Source: Coenobita brevimanus (taxonomy: Eukaryota > Arthropoda > Malacostraca > Decapoda > Coenobitidae). Taken from it: a stretch of 64,000 nucleotides of DNA. Positions 32,787 through 42,745 of this stretch are shown piece after piece (the stretch's first letter is position 1; each line of letters starts with the position of its first letter). The stretch is taken from NCBI GenBank assembly GCA_032717465.1, contig CM064671.1:51989998-52053997 (forward strand), in the 5' to 3' direction. A model generated the notes under the pieces. The model saw only the letters and a list, made by a program, of their open reading frames with translations. It made no database searches and was not told where the DNA came from. The position numbers and the translations under genes are program-made.

Positions 32787-34600
32787 AAAAATTTAGCTAG
32801 GAGAGGAACAAGTTCAAACACTTATTTCAAAACTATTGGAGGAATTTCATCTGGACCTGGAGCTTTATGGGTTTGTAAATTGTGTGGAGAGATTTTATGT
32901 ATTTAGTCTGTATCTACAGTGGAACAATTTCGGAAGACTCAGCTTCAAGCAGAGCAACGTTCTGCCTGACTGCCTATTAGTATGTGTCCACACCTATGCT
33001 GGAACAAGAGCTAACAATTTGTAAACAAAACATTAACATACACGCTGCAAACGTCCTCTGAACAGCAGCATCAAGATAATGTTGGTAACTTCATGATGAA
33101 GTCTCAGCTTCCTTGTATGGACACACTTATCACATCAACTCTATTGCCAGTAAGTTGAAACCTGCACTGAAACATATTTGCTTACATCTGTCCAAACACA
33201 GCTGCATTCATGTATCCAAACATGTTGCCAGCTGTGTTGTTAACACATGGTCGAGGACATGTGGACGCACACAAAGGTATGAGGTCTGGCAAACGTACTG
33301 ACAAGAATGTCAATTTTTCCACAGGGGTCATTAATAGTGTTTTCATCTAAAGATTATCTTGAGGGAATGGGTGAGGTTGGTTAAAGTTACTGTTAAAAGA
33401 ACGGGAGTTTATCAGAACATTCTTCTGTCAGTAGGATTACAGAATAGCCTCAATGCTTGATTATGAAGAAAGTTTTATTTGGCGGTATTTATTACTGCTT
33501 TTGTCTGGTCTCCAGCAATTTTAAAGTGATAGAGGGATTCAGTAGTTTTTAATTATTTTAAGGAATAGTTATGTGCTACAGATTTTTGGGTCATTGCTCT
33601 GGCATAGTTGTTGTCGAATCATCCAGGCGAGTCCGAACTTTCTCAAAATTATTGACCTGGTATGAATAATTCCATACCAACTTCTATCAAGTCATAAATG
33701 TGGAACCTTGTAGAATTCTTGTCAGCAGAGAAGGAGGAATGTAATGGAATATCAGCCACATAATTCATAAATCCATCTCAGACTGCCTGATCAAGAGTCA
33801 TCTGGTCACCGTGACTGGTTCTGAACGTGAAGGTTTGGGCAACTGTAGAATGAGACTTTCATGAAATTGTGATCGGAGGATTCGGGTTATTTGTCACGAA
33901 CAAGTCCAACAGATAGGCGCTCTAGTCAGGGTTATCTTTATTTTTTGGATTGTTTTACTAGTTGCCTAACATTAAACGGGTCTGCAAACAGCTTGCACTC
34001 GAGAAAGTGGTCTTCTGTCTTGGCAGAATCCAATAACCATTCCAGATTATGGACATTAAATAATCTGAACACTGCGATTTCAGTGGTAGTTGTTAGGTTA
34101 AGGTCGGTCAGACGTGTGGATACGGTATTAGCAACACTAGATTCTGATGGAGAATCAGGGGAGTAATAAATTACGCAGCATGGTCAGGTTAAGGAAATTT
34201 AGTTTCTTGAACGAGTTATCGTAATTGGTATAAGTGAATTGGGTTTATGGGGGGAAATGCATCCAAGAGTAACATAGGTTAGTTGAAGAAAGGGAAAATA
34301 GATGATTGGAGAGATAACCCGAAGTGTGTGTGTAGCCAAGGACTGGTTAGTATCCATTAATTAAGAAATTATCCTAGTTGTCCTGAAATTCTTGCTGAAA
34401 ATGATTGATTTCTTTGACATTGGGTGCATGTTGGATATACATCCTGTTACTTTTGGCAACTCTTTGTAGTAAGCTAAACATAAATCTCGCCCTTGAATAT
34501 TTCCTTTGAGTATGAGGTAGAAGCATGTGTGTTCATCTCTTGTATCCTTCATCACCCTCCCAGTGTCTACAGTAAGATCCACTGTAAGCCATTCAGACGA
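32787..34600 (-). mobile_element. LD LINE, endonuclease and RT start
   Basis: Minus strand. The endonuclease piece FNVHNLEWLLDSAKTEDH with ECKLFADPFNVRQLV (about 33950-34080) and PESSDHNFMKV (about 33860-33890) matches the GDFN..H..W and SDH motifs. The RT start reads THKAPGPDEIPPIVLK and then VFELVPLLAKFFR (32790-32880). The intervening linker and the region towards 34600 are too decayed to read. This is the 5' part of the LINE whose later motifs appear at 28.6-28.9, 25.75-26.2 and 14.64-15.1 kb. Confidence 0.7.
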
Positions 34601-35400
34601 CTTAAAGATGATATTGTAAAGTATAAATTAGAATGTTATCAGTATGAATGTGGGACTTGTTTTTAGAACAAAACAAATGCAATCCGATATTACAAGCCTC
34701 CCCCCCCCCCAAGGCTGAATATTCCTTCATTTTTTTACATTCTGGAACACCAGATCTGGAATGTTTCTTGGATCCAGATCAAACCTGGCTGTGTGGTAGA
34801 TTTTATGGAGATGTAATTTTTTTGTAAGTATTGTAGGCATTATTTATCGAGTTGGAAGCAAAAATGCCGAAGTTGCCGCTATCCTGCAATGGTAAAGAAT
34901 CCTTTATATAATTCATGGATTCGGATGATGATCTGGGTCAACACCAAAATCTAACTGATTGTTCCTTCTGCCATACCTTACCTCTGCAAAAAAAAATCAG
35001 CAAAATCCTTTCTTTACTTTTTGAGTAATCCTTCTAAGAGGCAAACAAACCAATGCGGGCAAAAACATAACCTCCTTAGCGGAAAATTTGGTGATGGGAC
35101 AGAGGGAAAGAGAGAGGTATGGTGTGATTTCGTGTTGCAATTGAGGTTGCACAGAATATACGAGTATGTTTATTTACGTGTGTTGGGATAATCTCGTAAT
35201 TATAATTCATCAGTTCGTAGTACTATCGATTACACAGGCATTCGATTTCCCTCCTTGTTGCGCTGTGGGAAGACACGAAGCTGAAGGTCTGCTTTGTTAC
35301 GGGGAAAGAGGCTAATGGGTTTGCAAATTATAAAACCTAAAGGCAGCTTGGTTACTGGGAAACAGCAGCCATGAGCTGTGATTCACTGGGAGAGGGTTGG
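34601..35400. other. Sequence without recognised features
   Basis: AT-rich with a C-run at 34698-34709. No open frame with splice sites, and no transposon motif, was seen. Confidence 0.4.
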
Positions 35401-35429
35401 GAGCAGAAAGAGGGACCAGAGGGATTTCT

Positions 35430-35458
35430 TCTTCTTCTGTTACTAATAATGCTGCCAA

Positions 35459-35527
<69 letters not shown>

Positions 35528-35570
35528 TACTATTACTACTACTACTACCACTACCACTACTACTACACCA
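35430..35570. repeat. (CTA)n trinucleotide repeat
   Basis: Long imperfect CTA/CCA repeat. ORFs read as poly-Leu, poly-Val or poly-Ser in the different frames are artefacts. Confidence 0.96.
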
Positions 35571-36540
35571 TGAGCACCACCACCTCAGGTTTAATGGCTG
35601 TGCAAAATAGCACAAAGAAAGGCATCTCAGGGACCCAGGTACCACAGTCATAGGGTATGATGTGTTGCTGCAGAGGTGACACAGTCAGTGGTATGAATGA
35701 AAACTACGGTATCACTTTATGCTGCAAGAAATATTATAAGTTGTAAAACAGAGAAAATTAGTTTAAACTTTGATAAATGGTTTGTTTGATGAGAGTCACT
35801 TTCATTAACCGAAGCCAGTGTTCTAGTTAATTCATGTATAGTTGGAGGTGGCCTGCTGCTTGCATAGTTTTGTACTTCCTTTATGTTACTGTTGTACTAA
35901 CAGGAGGCCATCAGCATGTGCACGGAAGAGAGGGAGTTGATACATCGAGGGGGAAATGTTTAAAAAGCGAGGGTAAAAGACTTTAACTCTGTGGGACAGC
36001 ATTACACACAGTTCTGCATTTGAGACTATGGTTTTCATAGAGTAAGTACTGTACCTGGGCCTGTCTGCCTGAATGAAAGCTGGGTGAACATTTCTTCTCA
36101 CTGTCCTGTAACCGCATTTAATATTACTTTTCTCAGGACATGCCTCGTTAATGTGTGGAAACCATTTACAGAATGTATCGTTTTCCTAATGCGGTTCCAA
36201 AAAGGCAATGCGTAGTAATGGATCCATCTAATACAAGTATAAAATTATAATTTTATAAAACGTATGATGGCCACAGTGACAAAATGAATGGCAACAAAGT
36301 TGGGGCAGTAAAAGTACAAGTAACCCCATCCCTAAGAATTTTTCCCTTGACAAACAGCATACATTTATGTTTAACCCATTAAGCTACATGGACGACACTG
36401 ACTGTGGCACAGTAGGTACTGTCTTAGATGGCACAAACTATGGGGCCCCCCTATAGTGGTGACATATATGGTTTCACTAAATTTATACAGAATAAGGTTG
36501 CACAAAAAATTACAAATCATCAGAAACTATGTGACAGGGA
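35571..36540. other. Mostly unassigned; possible LINE trace on minus strand
   Basis: The minus strand at 35886-36101 is open and ends with LPLFRAHADGLLLVQQ, weakly like a YADDLLLV reverse-transcriptase box, but no other motif supports it. A TTTAACCCATTAAG block at about 36370-36385 resembles the end of a piggyBac-like MITE without a visible partner end. Otherwise nothing was seen. Confidence 0.25.
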
Positions 36541-36544
36541 TGAG

Positions 36545-37357
36545 ATTATTTGCCACAGTACTCTCAGCCAAACATGAATTCTTCTGTTAATGATTTGACG
36601 GGAGTTCCTGTTGGCTCATCGTCTACTAAAGGTCCAGCCACACTGTCTGCTATACATAAGGGCAGTGTGCCACCAAAAGTGAGTAGGCACTGTCGTGGCA
36701 AATCAGAGATTGGGACCTTAAAACTAACAGAAATCCATGAAGATCGTCACATGCAATGTAAGGAAGACTTGCAGAAGATTACAAACTTAATCTTGATGAC
36801 CGATTTAGAAAATATTAGTTGGGATACTGTATATTGTAAGTCTGACTGACATCCATAGAAAAGAAGATTAAATTCAGCTCCAAGACAGCGACCACCTGTT
36901 TTGCTATAGAAGAAGACAAAATGAAACAGTTAATGGTTCAGGATTCTAATTAATTAAAATCTTAAAGAGAGCATTGTTAAGATAAGCAGTGTATCTGACA
37001 CAGCAGGATGGATTGTAATTAGGCTAGGCAAAAGGTACACGCTGAAAGTAATACAGGTATATGCATCTACTTCTCAAAGCTCAGGTGACGGAATGGAATG
37101 ATTCTTTGACGACATCTCTCAGATAATGAAGGAAGAAGAGACCAAGTATACCATACTCATGGAAGACTCCAACGGAAAAGTCGAAAAACCGAATTATGGA
37201 GAATCATGTATGGGAAATTTAGGAAAGGGAGAAATGAATGACAGAGGTGATGTGGTAGTAAATTTTGCTGAAATATATAATATGACAATAACGAACATTT
37301 CTTTCACAGAACAACACTGAAAAAAAGGATCTGGAGAAGTCCAAATGGAGAAAGAAT
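36545..37357 (+). mobile_element. RC: RTE-like LINE, endonuclease fragment
   Basis: Plus-strand endonuclease of a third RTE-type group. The N-terminal IGTLKLTEIHEDRHMQ corresponds to the usual IGTWNVRTL start (about 36707). It is followed after a frame change by TLKVIQVYASTSQ (about 37042-37080), KYTILMEDSNGKVEK (a D..N.KVG motif) and NDRGDVVVNFAEIYNMTI. It stops at 37357, where IN coding sequence begins. Possible weak continuation after 39152 would mean IN inserted into it. Stops and a missing RT make it a dead fragment. Confidence 0.72.
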
Positions 37358-39152
37358 CTCGTGGCTTCCGTTTTCCTTTACAAAAGACAGTGGCTATGCA
37401 TTTTTGTCATCTTAGGGGGGGTTCATCCAGACCCTGACTTGTATCTTTATGGCCAGAGGATATCCTATGTGGAAGAGATTCGATTTGGAGGTCTTTTTGA
37501 TAGACGACTAACCTGGGTTCCTCACGTTCGTTCTATGAAGGCAACTTGCATTAAAACTTTGAGTCATCTGAGCATATTGGGACATACTTCTTGGTGTGCT
37601 GATCGGCAGGCCCTCCTTCTCTTGCATAAATATCTTATCCTTTCTAGACCTGCATATGGATGTGAGGTCTGCTCCTCTGCAACCGATGCCTGTCGCCAGA
37701 TATTAGATTCTGTGCATCATGCAGGTGTACAATTGGCAACTGGGGCATTCAGGTCATCCCCGATTTCGAGATTGTTGGTGGATGCTGTTGCTCCTCCTTT
37801 GACTTTGCATCGCCAGTCATTGATGATGAGATGTTGGTATAGTCTTCACCGCCTTCCAGAGTCTGTTTCCTGTGCTATTGTCTCCCAGGATTCCCGATTA
37901 TCAGTTTATGACTCCCGTCGTAGTTTCCCGAAGCCCTTTGGTTACAGGGTACAGTTTGTTATGTTAGCCATCTCGGTTCGAAGACTGACAGTCTGTCCAC
38001 ATCGGATCCCAAGGGTGCTTTTCTGGCTACTCCCTCATGTAAGATTCTGTAGGTCTGTTGTTGGAGACAAGAGCTTATTTTCCCCTCAGGTGTCCCTCTC
38101 TTTCTTTTTTAAAACATGCCTTCACTTATGAAGGTTCTGTCCTTGTCGATACTGATGGCTCTAAACTGATACTGGAGTAGGCTTTGGTGTTGTCTAACCT
38201 TCCTTCAGAAGTGGGGGTAGCCGTCCTGGTGTTGCCTCAGTGTGTACAAAGGAACTGACTGCAATTTTATTTGTTCTCCAAATCATTTTTACTCTCCCCC
38301 AATCTGCTTTTGTGATTTTTATTGACTCCCGTAGTGCTCTCTCTGCACTGGAGTTTTTTAGTGCATCCCATCCACTGGTTTTATCGATTTTAGAGTGGCT
38401 TTTTCTGCTTAGCTGTTATAGACATTGTGTAGATTTCTGTTGGGTTCCCGCACATGTTAGTATGGTGGACAATGAGAGGGCAGATATTTTAGCTAAAGCT
38501 GTATCTTCTCGACGGCCACTGACCGACTACCTGTTCCCGCTTCCGATGTGACACCTTGCTTGAGATACGTGATTTGTATGTGTTGGCAATGACAATGGGA
38601 TGGTGTCACTCATAATAAACTAAAAGAAATCTTTCAGAGCATGGCTGTGCCGAAGATTCTCCCCTCCATGCCTCGGCAACTGGAGGTGGCTGTTATTAGG
38701 CTTCGCATTGGGCACTCACGGCTTGTGCATGGATTCTTGATGAGTGGTGGGACTCAACCGTACTGTGATGATTGCCTTGTTCCCCTTACTACCCGTCACT
38801 TGCTGGTCAAGTGTCCAAGTCTGGGGGACCTACATCAGAGGCTCCTCCATAGGCATGAAGGGGCAGATGGGACCTACTGACTGTCCTCGATGCTTGGTGG
38901 AGCCTCTGGCCATTTTACTGATGTTTTTAGTTTTCTTCAGGAGGCGGGCCTCCTTCCACATTTATAAGTAATTGGTGTTTTATAAACTTTTATTTTCCAC
39001 GTTTTATTTCTACTGATGGAAATTAACTTTATTTTGAATAGGCACATTTTATTTGTGACGTTCTTTACCTTGTTGTCCAGCGGCATATAACCGTGGCAGC
39101 TGCGCCCCCAGTTTTTAATTATATAGCCTATATACAGTCAATCAGTCAATCT
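37358..39152 (+). mobile_element. IN: I-clade LINE, 5'-truncated copy
   Basis: Plus strand. It begins inside the RT (FRFSL.KTVAMHFCHL after a frame change), continues open to 38131 with GVHPDPDLYLYGQRISYVEE and RRLTWVPHVRSMKATC, then passes into RNase H (CTKELTAILFVLQ, VIFIDSRSALSAL, HVSMVDNERADILAKA at 38240-38510). The C-terminus contains RLRIGHSRLVHGFLMSGG and a CDDC...HLLVKC cluster (38640-38880). The 3' untranslated end carries CCTTGTTGTCCAGCGGCATA and a tail like TCAATCAGTCAATC (39140-39152). Several stops, for example between 38131 and 38240, make it non-functional. It is the same family as 15128-25745. Confidence 0.88.
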
Positions 39153-39402
39153 TAGCAGACATTTGTGCCTGCCTTTACTGTATCAGTTTTGGCAAGGAAT
39201 ACTGATATTGACTGACATAAAGACGGTGTGCACAGAATTCTTGGTGAGATCTATAATTTGGCGTATGCAATTAAGACAAGTAGATCGTTGGATGCCAGGA
39301 CTAAGGTACATGGTAAAATAAACTAAATTGAAAGAAAATGCTATATTTGTTTTTGTATATAAAAATAATCACTGTGTCTTAGTTAAAAAAAGTACTCAAA
39401 TA

Positions 39403-40413
39403 CAGTAAGCTCGCACAGTGCGCGAGAGATTGGGCGGTCCACGACCTGCGCACTGGGAATTCGCGTACTGGAAGTACATAATCTTTTGGGAATAATTACA
39501 TATGCGCGGTACCCCCTCATACATGGACATTTTTTGGCCCTTAGAGACATAAAAAAAGGTCAAATTTTTCAGACATTGTACTACAGATATAGCTGCAATA
39601 ACAAAAATATGGGCAGTCACTGTAACAACAGTAGACAACAGGCCTGATGGATTTAAACAACAAGAGTTCTGAGGCGCGGCAACACACTTACAGTGCCCCC
39701 GCCACCTCCCCGGCTGCACCACGCTTGTTTAACGGTTGCCAATGTTGTATTATTCCAGGCTTTGACGAAGAAATTTACGGCCTGTTGAATGTTACATTTC
39801 TTCCAGAATGCAGCAAGTCATTATGGTGGGGGTTGCAGGTATGCCAGGTGAAGTAGGTGAGTCAGGTGGGGCTGTGAAGGTGGAGAGGGAGGTGGCTGGT
39901 GAGTCAGGTGGGGCAGTGGAGGATGGCAGTGGGCGAGTCAGGGGAGGTGGTCAGGGGAGGATCCTCCCTCTCCTCCTCGCTACTGCTCACATTTTTGGCA
40001 ATTTCCTTCAACTCTTCTTGCTTGTTTGTTACATTCCTCATCTTGTTATGGACGTATTGGCAGTATAACAGCTTGGTATTCACGAAATAAACATCATTAT
40101 TATAGAAACTGGGTATCTATTCTAACTTACTGTTATTGCCGAAAACGTTATTATTGAAGCTGTTATTGGTGATATTATATTGTAGACTCCTCTTGAGCAC
40201 CTTCCCCATGAGCCTCTAGGTCACTATTGGCGCGTTGTATGTGGGGGGGGGGTCGCGTACTGATGGAAAATGGCGTTTTTAAGCCACTTCTTGCCTCTAC
40301 CTCGTGTTTTGTGGGGTAAACTCGCGCATTCAAGGTTTTTCGTTATGATTTTTGGTCATTCGCACACAATGCGATTCGCTCACTGTGATGACGCGCACTG
40401 GGCAAGCCTACTT
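39403..40413. mobile_element. pogo/Tigger-like non-autonomous element
   Basis: About 1.0 kb with imperfect inverted ends: left CAGTAAGCTCGCACAGTGCG, right (reversed) AAGTAGGCTTGCCCAGTGCG. Both are bounded by TA (39401-39402 and 40414-40415). Further GCGCACTGGG and CGCGTACTG motifs occur just inside each end. CAGT tips and a TA target fit the pogo/Tigger group. No transposase frame was seen. The interior holds a GTGAGTCAGGTGGGGC-type minisatellite (about 39850-39965). Confidence 0.7.
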
Positions 40414-40415
40414 TA

Positions 40416-41040
40416 CTATCATTCTACAAATGTGTACAAAGAACAGTACTGTATCTTTAAGTCGAAGGTATGTTTTAAAAAGAGGCATTACGGAGTTAAT
40501 CAACTAAATTCATGTAGATCAGGTCTGCAGCTGACATTACGTCAATTTCTGTACCTCCTCTGTTTCCCATCACATTTCCCTTCCTTAATTCCATATGGTG
40601 TCACACGGTCTCGTTACTCTCAACCACTTACTTTGATCATAACTGCTGAAGAAGATTGAACCGAACACTGAAACATCCACAGTAAACCAACCGATTAACT
40701 AACGTCTTCCAAAGAGTCAGTTTCTACTGGCAAATTATTTGTTACTCATGAATTAACTAGATATCACTGTTCAGCACAACACTTCTATAAGGGACCAATC
40801 AGTCGTACAGATAATGAACATGTAAAATACTAAAGCAGGAAGTGTCATATTATTTTAAAGTAATATTCACATATTTGTCCTACCCATGAACCAATCTTTT
40901 TGAAATATGTCTAATGGTATTTAGCAAGTATCTTAAACTCTTAATAAGACGTACATTTATCAGGGCATACCAATACATACATTCCATTACTACTGAGGAG
41001 ACTGCAGGGAAAAAAAAAAAAACATAAATTGCTCTTGATG
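40416..41040. other. Sequence without recognised features
   Basis: AT-rich unique sequence with a poly(A) run near 41012. No supported gene. Confidence 0.4.
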
Positions 41041-41050
41041 AAATGTTACA

Positions 41051-41407
41051 TTAGAAGTAAGTAACTGGATGCATAGACTCAACACTATGTAGCCATGTAA
41101 GCAACTCTACATCAAGTTGTTTTCCATCGCAATGTATCTGTTGATGACTAAGAGGAGAAGGTAGGTAGTTTGAAGGGTAGGTATCTGAAAGCCATTCATC
41201 ATCAGATTCTCTCCCACTGTATCGTAGTCGATATTTTGTCTTAACGTTGCCTTCCTTCTTCCATCGCGTGATCCATCTGCTTACAGTAGAGACGCTGTAG
41301 CCAGTTTCTTTGGCTATAGCTCGCGTAGACTTTCCCGTCACCCACAGCAGCACAAACCTAACTCGCTCACTTTCCGCTGTTTGGTGGAAAGAAAAGCGTG
41401 ACTCCAT
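41051..41407 (-). CDS. Helix-turn-helix protein fragment, transposase-like
   Basis: A 118-codon minus-strand frame starting MESRFSFHQTAESERVR. Residues about 10-55 form a classical homeodomain-like helix-turn-helix: FVLLWVTGKSTRAIAKETG, then YSVSTVSRWITRWKKEG. This is the N-terminal DNA-binding fold found in Tc1/mariner and related transposases. It is followed by a basic region (VKTKYRLRYS) and an unremarkable tail. No catalytic domain is found nearby and no inverted repeats were seen, so it is either a decayed transposon N-terminus or a captured domain. A T-rich run ending CCCTGCAG lies downstream on the minus strand (about 40995-41015). Confidence 0.5.
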   Translation of the reverse strand: MESRFSFHQTAESERVRFVLLWVTGKSTRAIAKETGYSVSTVSRWITRWKKEGNVKTKYRLRYSGRESDDEWLSDTYPSNYLPSPLSHQQIHCDGKQLDVELLTWLHSVESMHPVTYF

Positions 41408-41409
41408 TC

Positions 41410-41970
41410 TCCTTTGGTTTATTTAGTCTCGCTGTTGCTGAGGAAGAGAAACAATAACATACGTTACTACCTGTCCATTTTCCGTCACCATATCGCGTGA
41501 TGTGTGGCCTTGATAAAAGCTCTTCTGGCATTTCTGTCCCTACTTAGCAACGAAAGATATAGCGCTGATGACCTTTGCTATTACGCTGTTGGGAGGGTTT
41601 ATTTAATCAGTCCTCCAGTTAATTTACAGGCAATCATGCCGTGATATTTTTCTGTCTGTATTATGTAGACTTTCATGATAATTCATAGTCACATGCAAAT
41701 AAATTCAGGAACAGTAATAAGAGCAAGAGGTTATTAAGGCATAACGAGATGTCCATCTTGTATTAGAAACACAATTAAATGTCCTCAACTGAATGTGAAA
41801 ATATTATCTTTCAGTTATTTAATTCTAATTACAATGTCAGTACATTGTAAGCATAGGTTAACATGTGTTTTCTCTGATGTTTTTCAACATGTAGTGATGC
41901 ATCATTCCGATTATATCTCCATAATATAATACATCAATAAACATTACTCGTTCTGAAGTGTCGTTATCCC
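41410..41970. other. Sequence without recognised features
   Basis: AT-rich unique sequence. Nothing could be assigned. Confidence 0.4.
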
Positions 41971-41972
41971 TT

Positions 41973-42248
41973 CTATATTTTCTCCCAGTAAAATTCAGGT
42001 GAGAAAAGCAGTTGATTTGCTGCCTGTGCTGCTGCTGCTGCAGATGCCTTCACACAGGCAGCAGCAAAAGCGGTAGTGAGGCCCAAAAGAGAAGCAGTAG
42101 CGACAGCAGCAACTGCCCACCTCACCGAGAAGTACTTTGGAACGAGTAGTGCCATAATAGTACTGATACCACCAGAGAGCCATGAAGCAGCAACAGCAGA
42201 AGAAGTGTAGTGGAGGGTGTTACCTTGCCAGTACCAAACAATAATCAC
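41973..42248 (-). CDS. Possible small membrane protein ORF, Ala-rich
   Basis: A 91-codon minus-strand frame ending in TAG. It has two hydrophobic segments, SGGISTIMALLVPKYFSV and VAAVATASLLGLTTAFAAAC, then an alanine-rich helix and the C-terminal NQLLFSPEFYWEKI. Two membrane spans are plausible. No homology to the transposons here was recognised. It could be the last exon of a host gene (a candidate acceptor TACTGGCAAG lies at its start), a processed fragment, or chance, since GCT/GCA repeats supply part of the frame. No polyadenylation signal was identified. Confidence 0.3.
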   Translation of the reverse strand: MIIVWYWQGNTLHYTSSAVAASWLSGGISTIMALLVPKYFSVRWAVAAVATASLLGLTTAFAAACVKASAAAAAQAANQLLFSPEFYWEKI

Positions 42249-42265
42249 TCTTGGTCACGATCTCG

Positions 42266-42309
42266 TCTCAGGAGAGATCACCCGCCAAATTTAAGCATAT
42301 TAAACAGCG
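42266..42309 (+). rRNA. 28S rRNA 5'-end fragment (pseudogene)
   Basis: Contains the nearly universal start of large-subunit rRNA: GTCTCAGGAGAGATCACCCG, then CCAAATTTAAGCATATTA and CAGCG. Only about 44 bases are present, so it is a fragment, not a gene. The C/A changes inside CCGCTGAAT are differences from the common sequence. Confidence 0.72.
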
Positions 42310-42372
42310 AAATGCGAGTTGGTATGTGATACGCATTTTCAGATACATCGACAAGTCGAGCGCACATTGAGC
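42305..42372 (+). rRNA. 5.8S rRNA 3' part (pseudogene fragment)
   Basis: Begins CAGCGAAATGCGAG and ends GAGCGCACATTGAGC, with ATACATCGACAAGTC between: recognisable 5.8S rRNA landmarks (CAGCGAAATGCGA and GAACGCACATTG). It follows the 28S piece directly, sharing the CAGCG pentamer, whereas in rDNA 5.8S lies upstream of 28S across ITS2. Confidence 0.7.
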
Positions 42373-42384
42373 AACAACAGACAA

Positions 42385-42672
42385 TGCTGGTGATACCCAT
42401 ATATCCAAACCATACATGCTCCCTACGTGTCAAATGGGTTGGTGAAGGATTTGTACCCCTCCCTGTAAAACAGATAACTCAGAGTTCATGGCAGAGGGAT
42501 AGGTGGAATTTCGTACTCAACCGCCGATGACAACAGGATTCTCCTGCTTGTCCTTCCTCTAAGCCATGAAACCTCGTACACTGCTGGGTGGTCTCCATCT
42601 ATCGAAACCATACACGCTCCCTACGTGTCAAGTGGGGTTGGTGGAGGATTAGTGCCCCTCCCTGTAAAACAA
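42385..42672. repeat. Duplicated ~90-bp module in the SINE body
   Basis: 42385-42475 and 42582-42672 share GCTGG, ATC(C/G)AAACCATACA, GCTCCCTACGTGTCAA, TTGGTG(A/G)AGGATT and CCCCTCCCTGTAAAACA. The offset is 197-198 bp. Confidence 0.85.
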
Positions 42673-42745
42673 TTAATTCTAAGCCCTTGGCCACCCCGTT
42701 TGGGATACATGGCGTCTGGCAATGAATGAATGAATGAAAAACTAG

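Larger units (their letters stand above)
42262..42745 (+). mobile_element. SINE-like element with rRNA-derived head and RB-like 3' end
   Basis: The head (42262-42372) consists of 28S and 5.8S rRNA sequence in an order not found in rDNA. The body (about 42385-42672) contains a ~90-bp module twice, about 198 bp apart. The 3' end (GGCCACC, GGGATACATGG, TCTGGCAAT) matches the 3' end of RB elements and is followed by a (TGAA)n tail at 42722-42738. This architecture, a structural-RNA head plus a LINE-derived 3' end and short-repeat tail, is that of a SINE. The 5' boundary and target duplication were not determined. The class assignment is inference. Confidence 0.55.

Noticed and set aside
34361..34582. 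73-codon minus-strand ORF as a host exon
   Set aside because: It lies just upstream of LD endonuclease sequence in the same orientation and has no convincing splice sites. It is more likely eroded LINE sequence, though unproven.
35312..35651. Poly-Val, poly-Ser and poly-Leu ORFs
   Set aside because: Translation of a (CTA)n repeat in three frames.
42266..42372. Functional rRNA locus
   Set aside because: Only about 110 bases, in the wrong 28S-5.8S order, with substitutions at conserved positions.
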